64,000 bases of DNA, from assembly GCF_037963765.1 (NCBI RefSeq), contig NZ_CP150166.1, positions 1,681,501 through 1,745,500 of the forward strand, written 5' to 3'. The DNA comes from Sporosarcina sp. FSL W8-0480. Its GTDB lineage: Bacteria > Bacillota > Bacilli > Bacillales_A > Planococcaceae. Positions 8,082 through 16,661 of the stretch are shown in pieces. The number at the start of each line of letters is the position of its first letter. Position 1 is the first letter of the stretch. Made by a program: the position numbers and the translations under genes. Below the pieces are notes generated by a model, which was not told the DNA's origin, did not search any database, and was given only the letters and a program-made list of their open reading frames with translations.

Positions 8082-9512
8082 TTGAACAGTCTTGATAAAA
8101 TAGGAAAAAGTGTGTCATTTTTATTGGATGATAGTTTTCGTCCTGGTGTAATCGTGCAATTAAATGGAGATATTTATTTCGAAAATGAGCAATTTAAAGT
8201 GCAATTCGCAACTAAAACTCGACAAAATATCAATGAAGTCATCGACTCCTCATCGATACATGATTGGACGAGTTTTACGGAACGGGCTGCTAACTCAGAC
8301 CAAATTCTAATGGAAATAATACAGATGAATGTCCTATTTAATGAAAAATATAAGATTGACGTACAGTTATTTTATCTGCCTGATATAAATAAAATCATTA
8401 TATTGTTTGATATCCTTGAACCGCAAAAGATACCAATACTTAAAACATACTTGAATGCTTTCAAAAAATCGAGTTCGTTTATGCTTTTAGTTGACCAAAA
8501 AGGTATCATCCGGGATGTTAATGAAATGCATACAATTTTTATAAACAAAACAAGGGAAGAATTGCTTGGTAAACATATTTCTAAAGTATTTTCATTGATT
8601 GACCCGGAAAATGATAAGCAACTTCCCGATTACCTTGAACACGCCGAAGAACAGGGGTGTGTCACGACGATAATAAAGTATCAAAAATCGATGGAGGATA
8701 CACGATTTTATCATATTGTTTCGTATTATGACAAGGATACAAATATGTTTATCATTCATATGTCTGATACAACTGAAAAAGAGAACTTACAAGTTCAATT
8801 AGCACATTCAGGCTCACTTTCTGCTGTTGGCCAGATAGCAGCAAGCATTGCTCATGAACTTAGAAACCCAATTACGACTTTGAAAGGGTTTACACAGTTA
8901 TTAAAGGCATCTGCATCGGATGATTCAGTCAGATATATTTCTGTTATAGAGGATGAGATTGAAAGAATGGAGTCAATTTTAGGTGAAATGCTTGTCCTAT
9001 CGAAACCATCCTTAAAAAAGAAAATAGCTTTCTCATTAGATTTGTTAATTGCTGATATGGTTGCAGTTATAAAACCAAAAGCGAATATGGAAGGTATTGA
9101 AGTCATCAAGAAAATCGAATTGAACAATGTTCCCTTAATATACGGCGACCCAGATAAGATTAAACAAGTGCTATTAAATTTGTTCAAGAATGCCTTAGAG
9201 GCCATGAAAGAAGGTGGAACACTTTCCACCCTCTTAGCCGAAGACAATGGAAAACTAAACCTCGTTGTTTCGGATACAGGTAAAGGAATGACTGATCATC
9301 AAGTGAGTCAAGTTTTCATGCCGTTTTTCAGTTCAAAACCAGGCGGGACTGGTTTAGGTCTTCCTTTTGTCCTTAAAACAGTGGAAGATCATGGTGGCAC
9401 AATCAAAGTGGAAAGCAAAGTGGATATTGGTACACAATTCATATTAAGTTTTCCATTATTAAGCGACAGTAAAACGATTCCATTGAAAAAAACACAATCT
9501 ATTGTATTATAA
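8082..9512 (+). CDS. Cytosolic PAS-domain sensor histidine kinase (sporulation-kinase-like)
   Basis: A 476-aa kinase without membrane segments. A PAS-like sensor domain spans roughly residues 120-235, then HisKA with the phospho-acceptor His258 in H-E-L-R-N-P, and a HATPase domain with N-box (L-L-N-L-F-K-N-A), G1 (D-T-G-K-G-M) and G2 (G-G-T-G-L-G-L). The H-box resembles Spo0F-phosphorylating kinases KinA to KinE. No response regulator gene is adjacent, as usual for orphan sporulation kinases. I prefer TTG 8082, with GGGAGG seven nt upstream, over TTG 8055, which has no good site. The mhqR-like gene follows; in B. subtilis kinD and mhqR are neighbours. Target Spo0F is inference. Confidence 0.85.
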   Translation: MNSLDKIGKSVSFLLDDSFRPGVIVQLNGDIYFENEQFKVQFATKTRQNINEVIDSSSIHDWTSFTERAANSDQILMEIIQMNVLFNEKYKIDVQLFYLPDINKIIILFDILEPQKIPILKTYLNAFKKSSSFMLLVDQKGIIRDVNEMHTIFINKTREELLGKHISKVFSLIDPENDKQLPDYLEHAEEQGCVTTIIKYQKSMEDTRFYHIVSYYDKDTNMFIIHMSDTTEKENLQVQLAHSGSLSAVGQIAASIAHELRNPITTLKGFTQLLKASASDDSVRYISVIEDEIERMESILGEMLVLSKPSLKKKIAFSLDLLIADMVAVIKPKANMEGIEVIKKIELNNVPLIYGDPDKIKQVLLNLFKNALEAMKEGGTLSTLLAEDNGKLNLVVSDTGKGMTDHQVSQVFMPFFSSKPGGTGLGLPFVLKTVEDHGGTIKVESKVDIGTQFILSFPLLSDSKTIPLKKTQSIVL

Positions 9513-9522
9513 CCTATTCGTT

Positions 9523-9552
9523 TTGACACCCACCAAATAAATTGGCTATAAT
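9523..9552 (+). promoter_or_regulatory. Sigma-A promoter for the MarR-family gene
   Basis: Consensus TTGACA (9523-9528) and TATAAT (9547-9552) with an 18-bp spacer, 44 bp upstream of the ATG. Both hexamers are perfect. Confidence 0.8.
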
Positions 9553-9595
9553 AGTTACAAGTCTTTGACAGGAATACAAAAGGTGGATGCGTTAA

Positions 9596-10036
9596 ATGGG
9601 AAATGATACTGAAACTGCATTGAAGCTATTTATAGTTCTTTCGAGGGCCAGTAAGGTAGTATCGGAAGAAGCGAATAAAATAATCGAATCATATGAATTG
9701 AATCCTACTGAATTTGCAGTGTTGGAGCTTTTATTTCATAAAGGCAGGCAGCCTATACAAAAGATCGGTCAAAAGATATTGCTTAGAAGTGGTTCAATGA
9801 CATATGTCGTGGATAAGCTTGAAAAGAAGGGGTTACTGGAAAGGGTTTTTTGCCAAGAGGATAAAAGGGTTACTTATATGTCCATTACACCAGCTGGTAA
9901 AGAATTGATCGAAAGAATATTCCCACCCCATGAAAAAAACATTGAAAAATTGATGTCTGCCCTAACTAAGGAAGAGCAAGAGACTGCAATTGAACTTCTA
10001 AAAAAGTTAGGTTTATCCATCAAAAACTTATCATGA
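9596..10036 (+). CDS. mhqR: MarR-family repressor, MhqR-like (quinone/electrophile response)
   Basis: A 146-aa winged-helix regulator of the MarR family. The recognition helix region (G-S-M-T-Y-V-V-D-K-L) and wing (E-D-K-R-V-T-Y) are clear, and the segment N-P-T-E-F-A-V-L-E-L-L fits MhqR. In B. subtilis MhqR represses dioxygenase and nitroreductase genes induced by methylhydroquinone and catechol. One cysteine lies near residue 85 in the wing; whether it senses electrophiles is open. It has its own consensus promoter and a terminator at 10039-10071. ATG start with AAGGTGG upstream. Orthology rests on remembered sequence and its place beside a kinase gene. Confidence 0.8.
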   Translation: MGNDTETALKLFIVLSRASKVVSEEANKIIESYELNPTEFAVLELLFHKGRQPIQKIGQKILLRSGSMTYVVDKLEKKGLLERVFCQEDKRVTYMSITPAGKELIERIFPPHEKNIEKLMSALTKEEQETAIELLKKLGLSIKNLS

Positions 10037-10038
10037 AA

Positions 10039-10071
10039 AATCCGAACAGAAAGATTCTGTTCGGATTTTTT
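10039..10071. terminator. Bidirectional terminator
   Basis: A perfect 12-bp stem (AATCCGAACAGA, 10039-10050, with 10056-10067) flanked by A and T runs, between the convergent mhqR-like and lipoprotein genes. Confidence 0.9.
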
Positions 10072-10095
10072 CGTCGAGATCAGGGCAGTAATTAA

Positions 10096-10692
10096 TTATT
10101 GAATCGTTTTTCCCATATTCAGGAAGTCTTTATAATATTCCTCTTCAGGTGTATCAAAGAGAGTTAGTCGGATGACCATATCAGCTTTTTCGAATAGAAC
10201 ACCAGTTACAGGACCCGTTTCGGTATCCACTTTAAAAACTTTAACATTTTTTATTTCTTTATCGTCTAAATTTGTAAAAATATCTTGAACTTCTTCAGGT
10301 TCTTCGCCATTGCTTGAGGCAGTTAAAACTTCCTGCATATTGTCTAATAAATATTCAAAAGTCCCTTCCTCAGCGATCTGTGTTTCAATACGCATGAAGG
10401 CAGAAGGGTTTTCTTCTGAATATAAGCTATCCCGTCCTGGCTCTTCACTTGTTAGCTTATAGCCGGGCAAAACATACATTGAGAAAGGTTGTGCATCACT
10501 ATCTGTCAAAGTGCCTTCAGCCATATCCTTATCAGTGATGCTTCCCTGATCAGAACCTGTTTCCTCGGAAACTTGTTCTGAGTTGTTTGGATTGGTGTCT
10601 TCACTCGGTTTTGTCCCACTATTTGTACATGCGGAAAGTAGAACCGCTGTTGCAAATCCAGTACATAGAAGTTTCCATTTTACATTCACCAT
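10096..10692 (-). CDS. Predicted lipoprotein of unknown function
   Basis: A 198-aa protein with a lipoprotein signal peptide: basic start, hydrophobic core and lipobox L-L-S-A-C with Cys22 as the lipidated residue. An acidic Ser/Thr/Asp-rich linker (about 24-62) leads to a folded domain with no motif I recognise. It should sit on the outer face of the membrane. The start may be ATG 10692 or GTG 10689; AGGAGG lies close upstream and fits the GTG spacing slightly better. A separate YkvS gene lies upstream on the same strand with an 47-nt gap. Confidence 0.75.
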   Translation of the reverse strand: MVNVKWKLLCTGFATAVLLSACTNSGTKPSEDTNPNNSEQVSEETGSDQGSITDKDMAEGTLTDSDAQPFSMYVLPGYKLTSEEPGRDSLYSEENPSAFMRIETQIAEEGTFEYLLDNMQEVLTASSNGEEPEEVQDIFTNLDDKEIKNVKVFKVDTETGPVTGVLFEKADMVIRLTLFDTPEEEYYKDFLNMGKTIQ

Positions 10693-10739
10693 TATCCCTC
10701 CTCATTTCCTATAATAGACGGTTGTAGAGAAAAAATGTT

Positions 10740-10928
10740 TCATTTATCGCTTCCATGGATGATTGTATAGCGTTGGTGGTTGATGACAGTCTTTTCTTCT
10801 AGTTCTAATTCATTGAAGTTCTCCATATATGTCAAGTCAACAATCACTGAGTTCTCATTCACTTTCTCAACGATTCCTTGCAACCCATCTTTGAATTCTA
10901 TAATATTTCCAACTTCCGCAATTTTCAT
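10740..10928 (-). CDS. ykvS: YkvS-family small protein (DUF2187)
   Basis: A 62-aa protein whose sequence F-K-D-G-L-Q-G-I-V-E-K-V and N-S-V-I-V-D-L-T is typical of YkvS/DUF2187, a beta-rich KOW-like fold found across Bacillales with no known function. Length equals the family norm. ATG start with AAAGGAGC upstream on the minus strand. It is divergent from the spo0E-like gene and may share a transcript with the lipoprotein gene downstream. Confidence 0.85.
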   Translation of the reverse strand: MKIAEVGNIIEFKDGLQGIVEKVNENSVIVDLTYMENFNELELEEKTVINHQRYTIIHGSDK

Positions 10929-11157
10929 AGCGAAACAGCTCCTTTAATTGATTACTTCAACTAACATGCACTGGAAAATCTGCAATGCAAGAAGTTTCAC
11001 CTTATAGTGTGCAATAAAAAAACTATAACGTAAAGTCTTTCCTACTAAAATAGAATTATTTTATTTATCGAAGATATCGGAAATAGAATTACCTTTATCT
11101 TCAAAATCATGTATAATAATAATTTAGTTATATCTTCTATAGTCGGGGGGATTGCGC

Positions 11158-11325
11158 TTGAAGCAGATATTAGAGGAGCAAGTTGAGTCAAAGCGCACGG
11201 AATTAATCGTGATGGCTAGGCAAAAAGGATTATCATCGATTGATACCTTAAAAATAAGTGAAGAGCTTGATTGTCTAATCAACCAATACAATTCCCTTGA
11301 AAAAGAAGATTTTTATTTAAAATAA
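11158..11325 (+). CDS. Spo0E-like aspartyl-phosphate phosphatase
   Basis: A 55-aa protein too short for routine ORF lists. It is two predicted helices; the second contains I-S-E-E-L-D-C-L-I-N-Q-Y, the Spo0E-family signature (S-Q-E-L-D in most members, here S-E-E-L-D with the key Asp38). Family members dephosphorylate Spo0A~P and delay sporulation. TTG start at 11158 with GGGGGG ending 7 nt upstream; a TTG six nt earlier is too close to it. A -10 TATAAT is at 11112-11117 with a poor -35. Only 27 nt separate it from the MoxR gene, so they may be cotranscribed. Confidence 0.82.
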   Translation: MKQILEEQVESKRTELIVMARQKGLSSIDTLKISEELDCLINQYNSLEKEDFYLK

Positions 11326-11352
11326 ATAGGGAAATGGGAAAGGGTGGTTTAG

Positions 11353-12288
11353 TTGGTAACAATTAAAGACTTTAGAAATGAGTTAAACCAAGCTGTCATT
11401 GGTAGAGAGAAAGAATTTGATCTGATGTTGATAGCATTATTACAAGATGGACATGTTTTGCTTGAAAGTGTGCCTGGGTCAGGAAAAACGATGATGGCCA
11501 AAAGTTTTGCGAACGCATTCAAAGGTGAATTTAAGCGTGTACAATTCACGCCAGACGTCTTGCCGTCAGATGTAACTGGTATTCGTTATTTCAATCCTAA
11601 ATCACAGGATTTCATACTGAAGGCTGGTCCGGTCTCTTCAAATATTCTATTGGCAGATGAAATAAACCGAGCTACTCCGCGGACGCAGTCCAGCTTGCTT
11701 GAGGCGATGGAAGAGAAGCAAGTAACGATAGACGGAGAAACGCTATCCTTACCGAGACCGTTCATGGTCATTGCGACACAAAATCCAATTGAGTCGCAGC
11801 AAGGGACATTCCCTCTACCAGCTGCTCAATTAGACAGGTTTCTTTTTAAATTGAACATCGATTATCCGACATTTGAAGAAGAACATGAAATTTTAAAGCA
11901 GTACGGTCAAAAGCCTGGCGATATTAAAACAAAAACAATAATTGACGCGGAAACTGTGTTGAAATGGGCGGAAGAAGCTCGTAAAGTAAGCGTTCATGAA
12001 GATATTGAGAAATATATATTGAAAATTGTCCGCGCGACAAGGGAGCATCCATTCTTGGATCTTGGTTTAAGCTCTCGTGCGGCTCTCGCAATACTCCAAG
12101 CCACGCGTACTAAGGCCTATCTTGAGGGTAGGGATTTTGCTACACCAGATGACGTAAAGGCAATTGTTCCCCCTGTTGCACTGCATCGTATGGAGCTATC
12201 GACGGAAGGGGTATTGACTAAGAGTATAGATGAAGTGCTTCAGGAAATAATCGTTTCCATTCCAACTCCATTAGAGGCTACAGTCTAA
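11353..12288 (+). CDS. MoxR-family AAA+ ATPase (YeaC-like)
   Basis: A 311-aa chaperone-like ATPase. Walker A is V-P-G-S-G-K-T (about residues 41-47), Walker B L-A-D-E-I-N-R (about 102-108), with sensor 1 A-T-Q-N-P near residue 140. MoxR proteins remodel or activate partner proteins, usually vWA or DUF58 proteins encoded beside them. TTG start at 11353 with AAAGGGTGG upstream. The stop overlaps the start of the DUF58 gene by one base, implying coupled translation. B. subtilis yeaC-yeaD-yebA has the same order. The client protein is unknown. Confidence 0.9.
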   Translation: MVTIKDFRNELNQAVIGREKEFDLMLIALLQDGHVLLESVPGSGKTMMAKSFANAFKGEFKRVQFTPDVLPSDVTGIRYFNPKSQDFILKAGPVSSNILLADEINRATPRTQSSLLEAMEEKQVTIDGETLSLPRPFMVIATQNPIESQQGTFPLPAAQLDRFLFKLNIDYPTFEEEHEILKQYGQKPGDIKTKTIIDAETVLKWAEEARKVSVHEDIEKYILKIVRATREHPFLDLGLSSRAALAILQATRTKAYLEGRDFATPDDVKAIVPPVALHRMELSTEGVLTKSIDEVLQEIIVSIPTPLEATV

Positions 12289-13496
12289 TGAACTGGATAC
12301 GTTATGAACATGGATTTAAGACAATACATCAAGGGATGGCCTTTACTTTCATATTGTTTATCTGGGCGTTCATTTTTTTACAGCCCTGGTTGGCTGCAAG
12401 TTTCGCGGCGGTTTTTGGAATGTTGGCATTTCAAAACTCTTACTTCTCCAAGGTCGGCAAGGAACTGAAAGTCACTATCCAGTCAAAACAGAAACGCATT
12501 CTTACTGGGGGCGAAGAAGAATTAATCTTAGAGTTTGAAAATGGCATTGTTCCAATTTGGAATGGGACGCTCACACTTTCAATTGAAGATCCCGTTGCCC
12601 CAAACAATGATAATAGAAAGCATTATAGCGGCATTTACGATCTATCTGTACCCTTTGCCATTGGAGCCAATAAAAAGATTGAAATCAGGATTCCACTTGA
12701 AGGAAAAAAACGAGGGATGTCGAGAGTTACAAGATTGATGTTGGAAGTTCCACATCTATTTGGCGATGGTTCTGTCAATATGGAATTGGAAGATCTACTT
12801 TCTTATCAAAGCTTAGTTTATCCACGTGTAAAATCTCTTGAAGGAGAACTGCGCTCATCGCCATACAAACCGGGAGAGGTCGAGCAAAAGCAATCGCTTT
12901 TCACTGACACATTGCAGATGATTGGAACACGTGATTACGTTCCTTCAGATCGTTTCGATCAAATTCATTGGACTGCAAGTGCGAAAATGCAAAAACTGCA
13001 AACAAAGGAATTTCTTCCTGTCAGTGCTCAAAGTGTCGCATTGATTCTCAATGCAATTGAGAAGGACAGAGGATATAATGACTTCGAAAAAAAGGTGGAG
13101 CGACTTGTTTCTTACGCAGATTATTGTACGAAAAACAATATACCTTATTCGGTTTCCATGAATTTACGGACATTCGGGGCAACACCATATTTACAATTGC
13201 AAAGTGGATCAGGAAAAGTTCAGTTTCAGAAAACGATGGTCATGCTTGCGAAGATATCCGATAAGAATGCGAAAATACGCTATGAAGATATGTTGTTAAA
13301 TATGGAAAGTGCCGGGCAACTACCGCAAACGATCGTTTTGATTACGCATGAAAATGAAAAGGTAAGGGCGGTCGCGCAAAAGTGGTCGAAACAATACACG
13401 GTCATTATGGATACCGCAAGTGAAGGGAGTGGAGAAGAATGGAACAATCCAGTTTTGAAAAAGACCGGAACAGATTCATCCATTCCGAGCGCTTAG
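12288..13496 (+). CDS. DUF58-domain protein (YeaD-like)
   Basis: A 402-aa protein with two N-terminal membrane helices (about 17-50), a beta-rich middle, and a DUF58 domain whose conserved segment D-Q-I-H-W-T-A-S-A-K is near residue 225. DUF58 is related to vWA folds and is the usual partner of MoxR ATPases. It begins on the last base of the moxR stop codon. Its 3' end overlaps the following gene by 58 nt in another frame, longer than the usual few bases. Confidence 0.85.
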   Translation: MNWIRYEHGFKTIHQGMAFTFILFIWAFIFLQPWLAASFAAVFGMLAFQNSYFSKVGKELKVTIQSKQKRILTGGEEELILEFENGIVPIWNGTLTLSIEDPVAPNNDNRKHYSGIYDLSVPFAIGANKKIEIRIPLEGKKRGMSRVTRLMLEVPHLFGDGSVNMELEDLLSYQSLVYPRVKSLEGELRSSPYKPGEVEQKQSLFTDTLQMIGTRDYVPSDRFDQIHWTASAKMQKLQTKEFLPVSAQSVALILNAIEKDRGYNDFEKKVERLVSYADYCTKNNIPYSVSMNLRTFGATPYLQLQSGSGKVQFQKTMVMLAKISDKNAKIRYEDMLLNMESAGQLPQTIVLITHENEKVRAVAQKWSKQYTVIMDTASEGSGEEWNNPVLKKTGTDSSIPSA

Positions 13497-14671
13497 TCGT
13501 TGAACTATTTCTTTTAGCGTATCTATTCGCCTTCCTACTTGCGAATCCATTTTCCATCATGCCATACATTTGGCTGCTTATCGCAACAGTTGGCGGGATC
13601 ATCTCTTATGTCTTGTTTACTAAACGTAGTTATTCTTTCGGTCTTAGTCTTGCACTCGCGGTATGCTTGATGGTGCTGTTATGGCTGACTGGGACTCCAA
13701 TGATGATACTTTTGGTGTTTTTCGTATTTGTGCTTTGGAGGATTCAAGCAAACTTCAATGGCTCTCGAATTAATGGTTGGCCATTTTTCGCTGCGAATTC
13801 AGCCGCTTTGATCTTTTTCTCTTTTCTTTCTAGGGTGTTTTATGTTTTCGAAAATCCACAGTTAATTATGCGGCAAATGCTGATCATCTATCTGTGTACA
13901 TCGTTCCTGTTCTATTTTATACGGATGTTTTCGATCACAGTGAACAGTAGGCAGTTGGGTAACTTCAAAGTGAGAGAAGCTGGAAGGATTTTCGGCGTTA
14001 TTATGGGGATTGGGACTTCAGTGTTTTTAGTTGTTTTATTTGCCCTGAAGCCTGTCCGAACACTATTCATCGAGATTTCCAGTTTTCTTTTCGGTGGCGT
14101 GTTTGGGATTTTTGGGAGAGCGTTGAATCCTATAATGGAACCTAAAGTAATCATAGAGGAAGATGTGGAAGAAGTTGAAGGTAGTTGGGATGACTGGACT
14201 CCATTAGATGATCCATATAAAATCTTTGGCAAAACTTCCTCTATCTTTGAATACACGACATTGGCTGTTGCTTTGGTTATTTTAATAACCATCGTAATAA
14301 TCATCATCATTAAAAGAAAAAACAATCGCTTTGCTGAAAAACAGGAAGCTTACACATTTTCGTTCAAAGGAAAAAGAGAGAAAGAAACGAAACAGCAAAT
14401 CTTTTTATATGATTATTCTTCCGCAAGGGATGAGGTACGGAAATCTTTTGAGCGATTTGAGAAAGAGGCTCAGGATTATAAATTCAATAGGTTGCATGGC
14501 GAGACAGTGAAAGAGTGGTTTTCACGCATGGGCTGGGGACAGAATGAGCAGATCTTATCTATTTACAATGAGGTCAGATATGGTTCGCATGTCCCTACTG
14601 AAAGTGAGCAAAATAATTTTATCGATGGACTTGAGCAAATTAAAAAAAGATTTTTTATAAAAGAGGTTTAA
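13439..14671 (+). CDS. Multi-pass membrane protein with DUF4129, lacking a transglutaminase core
   Basis: A 410-aa protein with about six N-terminal membrane helices, another at about residues 270-290, and a cytosolic C-terminal DUF4129-like tail ending with N-E-V-R-Y-G. In the usual three-gene MoxR/DUF58/TgpA set the third protein is about 700 aa and has an extracellular transglutaminase domain between these parts; here the region is too short and no Cys-His-Asp core is seen. ATG 13439 has GGAGTGGAGAAG upstream and lies inside the 3' end of the DUF58 gene. Function unknown. Confidence 0.78.
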   Translation: MEQSSFEKDRNRFIHSERLVVELFLLAYLFAFLLANPFSIMPYIWLLIATVGGIISYVLFTKRSYSFGLSLALAVCLMVLLWLTGTPMMILLVFFVFVLWRIQANFNGSRINGWPFFAANSAALIFFSFLSRVFYVFENPQLIMRQMLIIYLCTSFLFYFIRMFSITVNSRQLGNFKVREAGRIFGVIMGIGTSVFLVVLFALKPVRTLFIEISSFLFGGVFGIFGRALNPIMEPKVIIEEDVEEVEGSWDDWTPLDDPYKIFGKTSSIFEYTTLAVALVILITIVIIIIIKRKNNRFAEKQEAYTFSFKGKREKETKQQIFLYDYSSARDEVRKSFERFEKEAQDYKFNRLHGETVKEWFSRMGWGQNEQILSIYNEVRYGSHVPTESEQNNFIDGLEQIKKRFFIKEV

Positions 14672-14730
14672 GTTGTTTTAAAACGGGGGACATTATAATT
14701 GAACACAGCAACATTCTCATTTCCCCCTTT

Positions 14731-14769
14731 TGAGGACGGACCCTTTACAGGATCTGTCCTCCTTTTTTT
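14731..14769 (+). terminator. Rho-independent terminator
   Basis: Stem GAGGACGGA (from 14732) with a partner ending TCTGTCCTC (to 14761), followed by seven T. It ends the spo0E-like/MoxR/DUF58/DUF4129 unit. Confidence 0.85.
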
Positions 14770-14818
14770 ATGATTTTTGCTTATAATGGATAGAGACTAA
14801 AAATTGGAGGAGTTATAT

Positions 14819-15691
14819 ATGGGGAAAGAGAAAATCGCTTTTATTGGAACCGGAGTTATGGGAAGTAGTATTGTTAAACATTTAATAAATGCTGAATATG
14901 ATGTGACAATTTTTACGCGTACAAAGGAAAGGGCAGAGTCGGTTATTACCTTGGGGGCAAAATGGGCTGACACTGTCGGACAAGCAGTGAAGGATGCTGA
15001 CCTCATCTTTACGATGGTTGGCTATCCGGCAGACGTTGAAGAAGTGTATTACTCGGAAAATGGAATTTTAGAGAATGCGCAAAAAAGAGCAATTTTAGTT
15101 GATATGACAACATCCAGTCCGGAATTAGCTAAAAGGATTGCGGCAGATGCTGAAAAGAGGGGGCTCCATTCAATAGATGCTCCGGTCTCAGGAGGAGATG
15201 TTGGTGCCCAAAACGGTACTTTATCGATTATGTGTGGGGGTGATGAACAGACATATAGAAGACTGCTATCAATTTTTGAGGTTTTCGGTAAACAAATTGT
15301 TTACCAAGGTGCTGCTGGTGCTGGTCAACATACAAAAATGTGCAATCAAATTGCAATAGCTACGAATATGATAGGGGTCTGCGAAGCGCTTGCATATGGA
15401 AAGGAAGCTGGATTGGATGCAGATACGATTCTGCAATCCATCTCATCTGGTGCTGCGGGATCATGGTCTCTTTCCAATTTAGCACCTCGTATTATAAAAG
15501 GTGATTTTGAGCCAGGATTCTTCGTTAAACATTTCCTTAAGGACATGAATATAGCGTTAACTGAAGCCGAACTCATGGGGATTTCGCTCCCGGGTCTTGA
15601 GATGGCAAGAAATATGTATGATGAGCTTGTTGTGGAAGGATACGGTGAGAAAGGGACGCAAGTTTTATACAAACGTTATATGAGCAAGTAA
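14819..15691 (+). CDS. 3-hydroxyisobutyrate dehydrogenase-family oxidoreductase (YkwC-like)
   Basis: A 290-aa NAD(P)-dependent beta-hydroxyacid dehydrogenase. The N-terminal Rossmann motif is G-T-G-V-M-G-S-S (about 9-16), the substrate loop is D-A-P-V-S-G-G (about 120-126), and the catalytic lysine lies in H-T-K-M-C-N-Q (about 170). Length matches B. subtilis YkwC. The exact hydroxyacid is unknown. I choose ATG 14819 with GGAGGA seven nt upstream over an in-frame TTG at 14804 that overlaps that site. Its terminator hairpin has been duplicated by an insertion element just downstream. Confidence 0.88.
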   Translation: MGKEKIAFIGTGVMGSSIVKHLINAEYDVTIFTRTKERAESVITLGAKWADTVGQAVKDADLIFTMVGYPADVEEVYYSENGILENAQKRAILVDMTTSSPELAKRIAADAEKRGLHSIDAPVSGGDVGAQNGTLSIMCGGDEQTYRRLLSIFEVFGKQIVYQGAAGAGQHTKMCNQIAIATNMIGVCEALAYGKEAGLDADTILQSISSGAAGSWSLSNLAPRIIKGDFEPGFFVKHFLKDMNIALTEAELMGISLPGLEMARNMYDELVVEGYGEKGTQVLYKRYMSK

Positions 15692-15694
15692 AAA

Positions 15695-15716
15695 AAAGGA
15701 GGGGGAACCCTCCTTT
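15695..15716 (+). terminator. Terminator hairpin, left copy of the insertion-site duplication
   Basis: AAAGGAGGG pairs with CCCTCCTTT around a GGAA-type loop. The IS-like element begins immediately after it, so the expected T tract is not here but after the right copy at 16740-16766. Confidence 0.7.
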
Positions 15717-15794
15717 CAGATTGTAGACAAAAGGGTTGGAAATCATAGATTTTCAACCCTTTTTTACATTTTACTATTAGTAGGCTGAAATAAC

Positions 15795-15920
15795 GTTGAT
15801 TTCCGTTCCGGGCGGACGCTTTCCGGGGGGCTTGCCCTCAGCCTCCTCGTCGCTTCGCTCCTGCGGGGTCTTCACGCTGCGCTGATCCCCCAGGAGTCGC
15901 CGCCCTGCACTCCAATCAAC
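15795..15920 (+). repeat. GC-rich palindromic repeat, copy A
   Basis: A 126-bp GC-rich block bounded by GTTGATTTCCG and CTCCAATCAAC, with internal words GGCGGACGCTTTCCG and GGAGTCGCCGCC. Same family as copies at 16535, 19569, 43104 and 45704. It lies inside the IS remnant between its left end and the transposase gene. Confidence 0.85.
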
Positions 15921-15930
15921 TGGAGATCCT

Positions 15931-16501
15931 TTAAGACAGGGGCATCATTTCAGCCTCCACAGTCGGAGCTTTCCACGTCCAACTGACCAGCTTCTTCAAA
16001 TTTATGGCAGCAAAAGTCAGCATCGCCTGCATGGACATTTTTTTAGTCCCCGGAGGGTTGTCCATCGCATGCCATGCTTTTCTTTTGCATCAGCAAAGAC
16101 ACGCTCAATCGTCTCTTTGCGCTTTCCGTATATTTCCTTGATTTCATGGTCGTGTCGCAAGTCATCAGCCACATCCAAATAGTCCTGCCAGATATGCCGT
16201 TGAATCATCTTTTGCTGATTCTTACTTTGCGTGCATTGGCCAATCACTGGACACACAGCACAAATAGAAGGCGTCGATGCATACTGGCGGTATCCTTCCT
16301 TCGTCATTGGTCGTTTGTACGGAAGTGCAGGATGGATCTGATTCTCTAAAAGGAAGTTGGCGATGGCTGGGTTTTTGTATAGATGAAGGAAAAATCAAGG
16401 GCCGCATCCAGTTTTCGCACAAGATGGTCGTGAGGAACCAACTGCTCAATGGTTAGCATCTCCAACTGTTCACGTTCATTAATTTGATTCTTAGTCATCA
16501 T
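15931..16501 (-). pseudogene. Truncated IS1182-family transposase
   Basis: On the minus strand a start (ATG-ATG at 16501 with GAGGTGATG upstream) opens about 40 codons of typical N terminus (E-Q-L-V-P-H-D-H-L-V-R-K-L-D). The frame then breaks and most of the middle is missing. The C-terminal DDE part returns in another frame (about 16040-16340: Y-G-K-R-K-E-T-I-E-R-V-F-A-D-A-K). A one-base shift near 16045 moves the last 35 codons (M-Q-A-M-L-T-F-A-A) to a further frame, ending at 15931. At least two frame disruptions and an internal deletion make it non-functional. Confidence 0.85.
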
Positions 16502-16534
16502 ATCCATCACCTCATTCATTTAATAGGCAACACC

Positions 16535-16661
16535 GTTGATTGGAGCGGAGAGCGGCGACTCCTGCGGGAACAGCGCGAGCTGAAGACCCTGGACTGAGCG
16601 CAGCAAGGGAAGCGGCTGAAGCCGTGCCCGCGGAAAGCGTCCGCTCGCAGCGGAAATCAAC
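16535..16661 (-). repeat. GC-rich palindromic repeat, copy B
   Basis: A 127-bp block in the opposite orientation to copy A (GTTGATTGGAGCGG at the left, CGGAAATCAAC at the right). Copies A and B therefore flank the transposase remnant as an inverted pair. Confidence 0.85.

Noticed and set aside
16074-16449. Overlapping short frames in the IS region as genes
   Set aside because: They are frame fragments of one broken transposase or its antisense.
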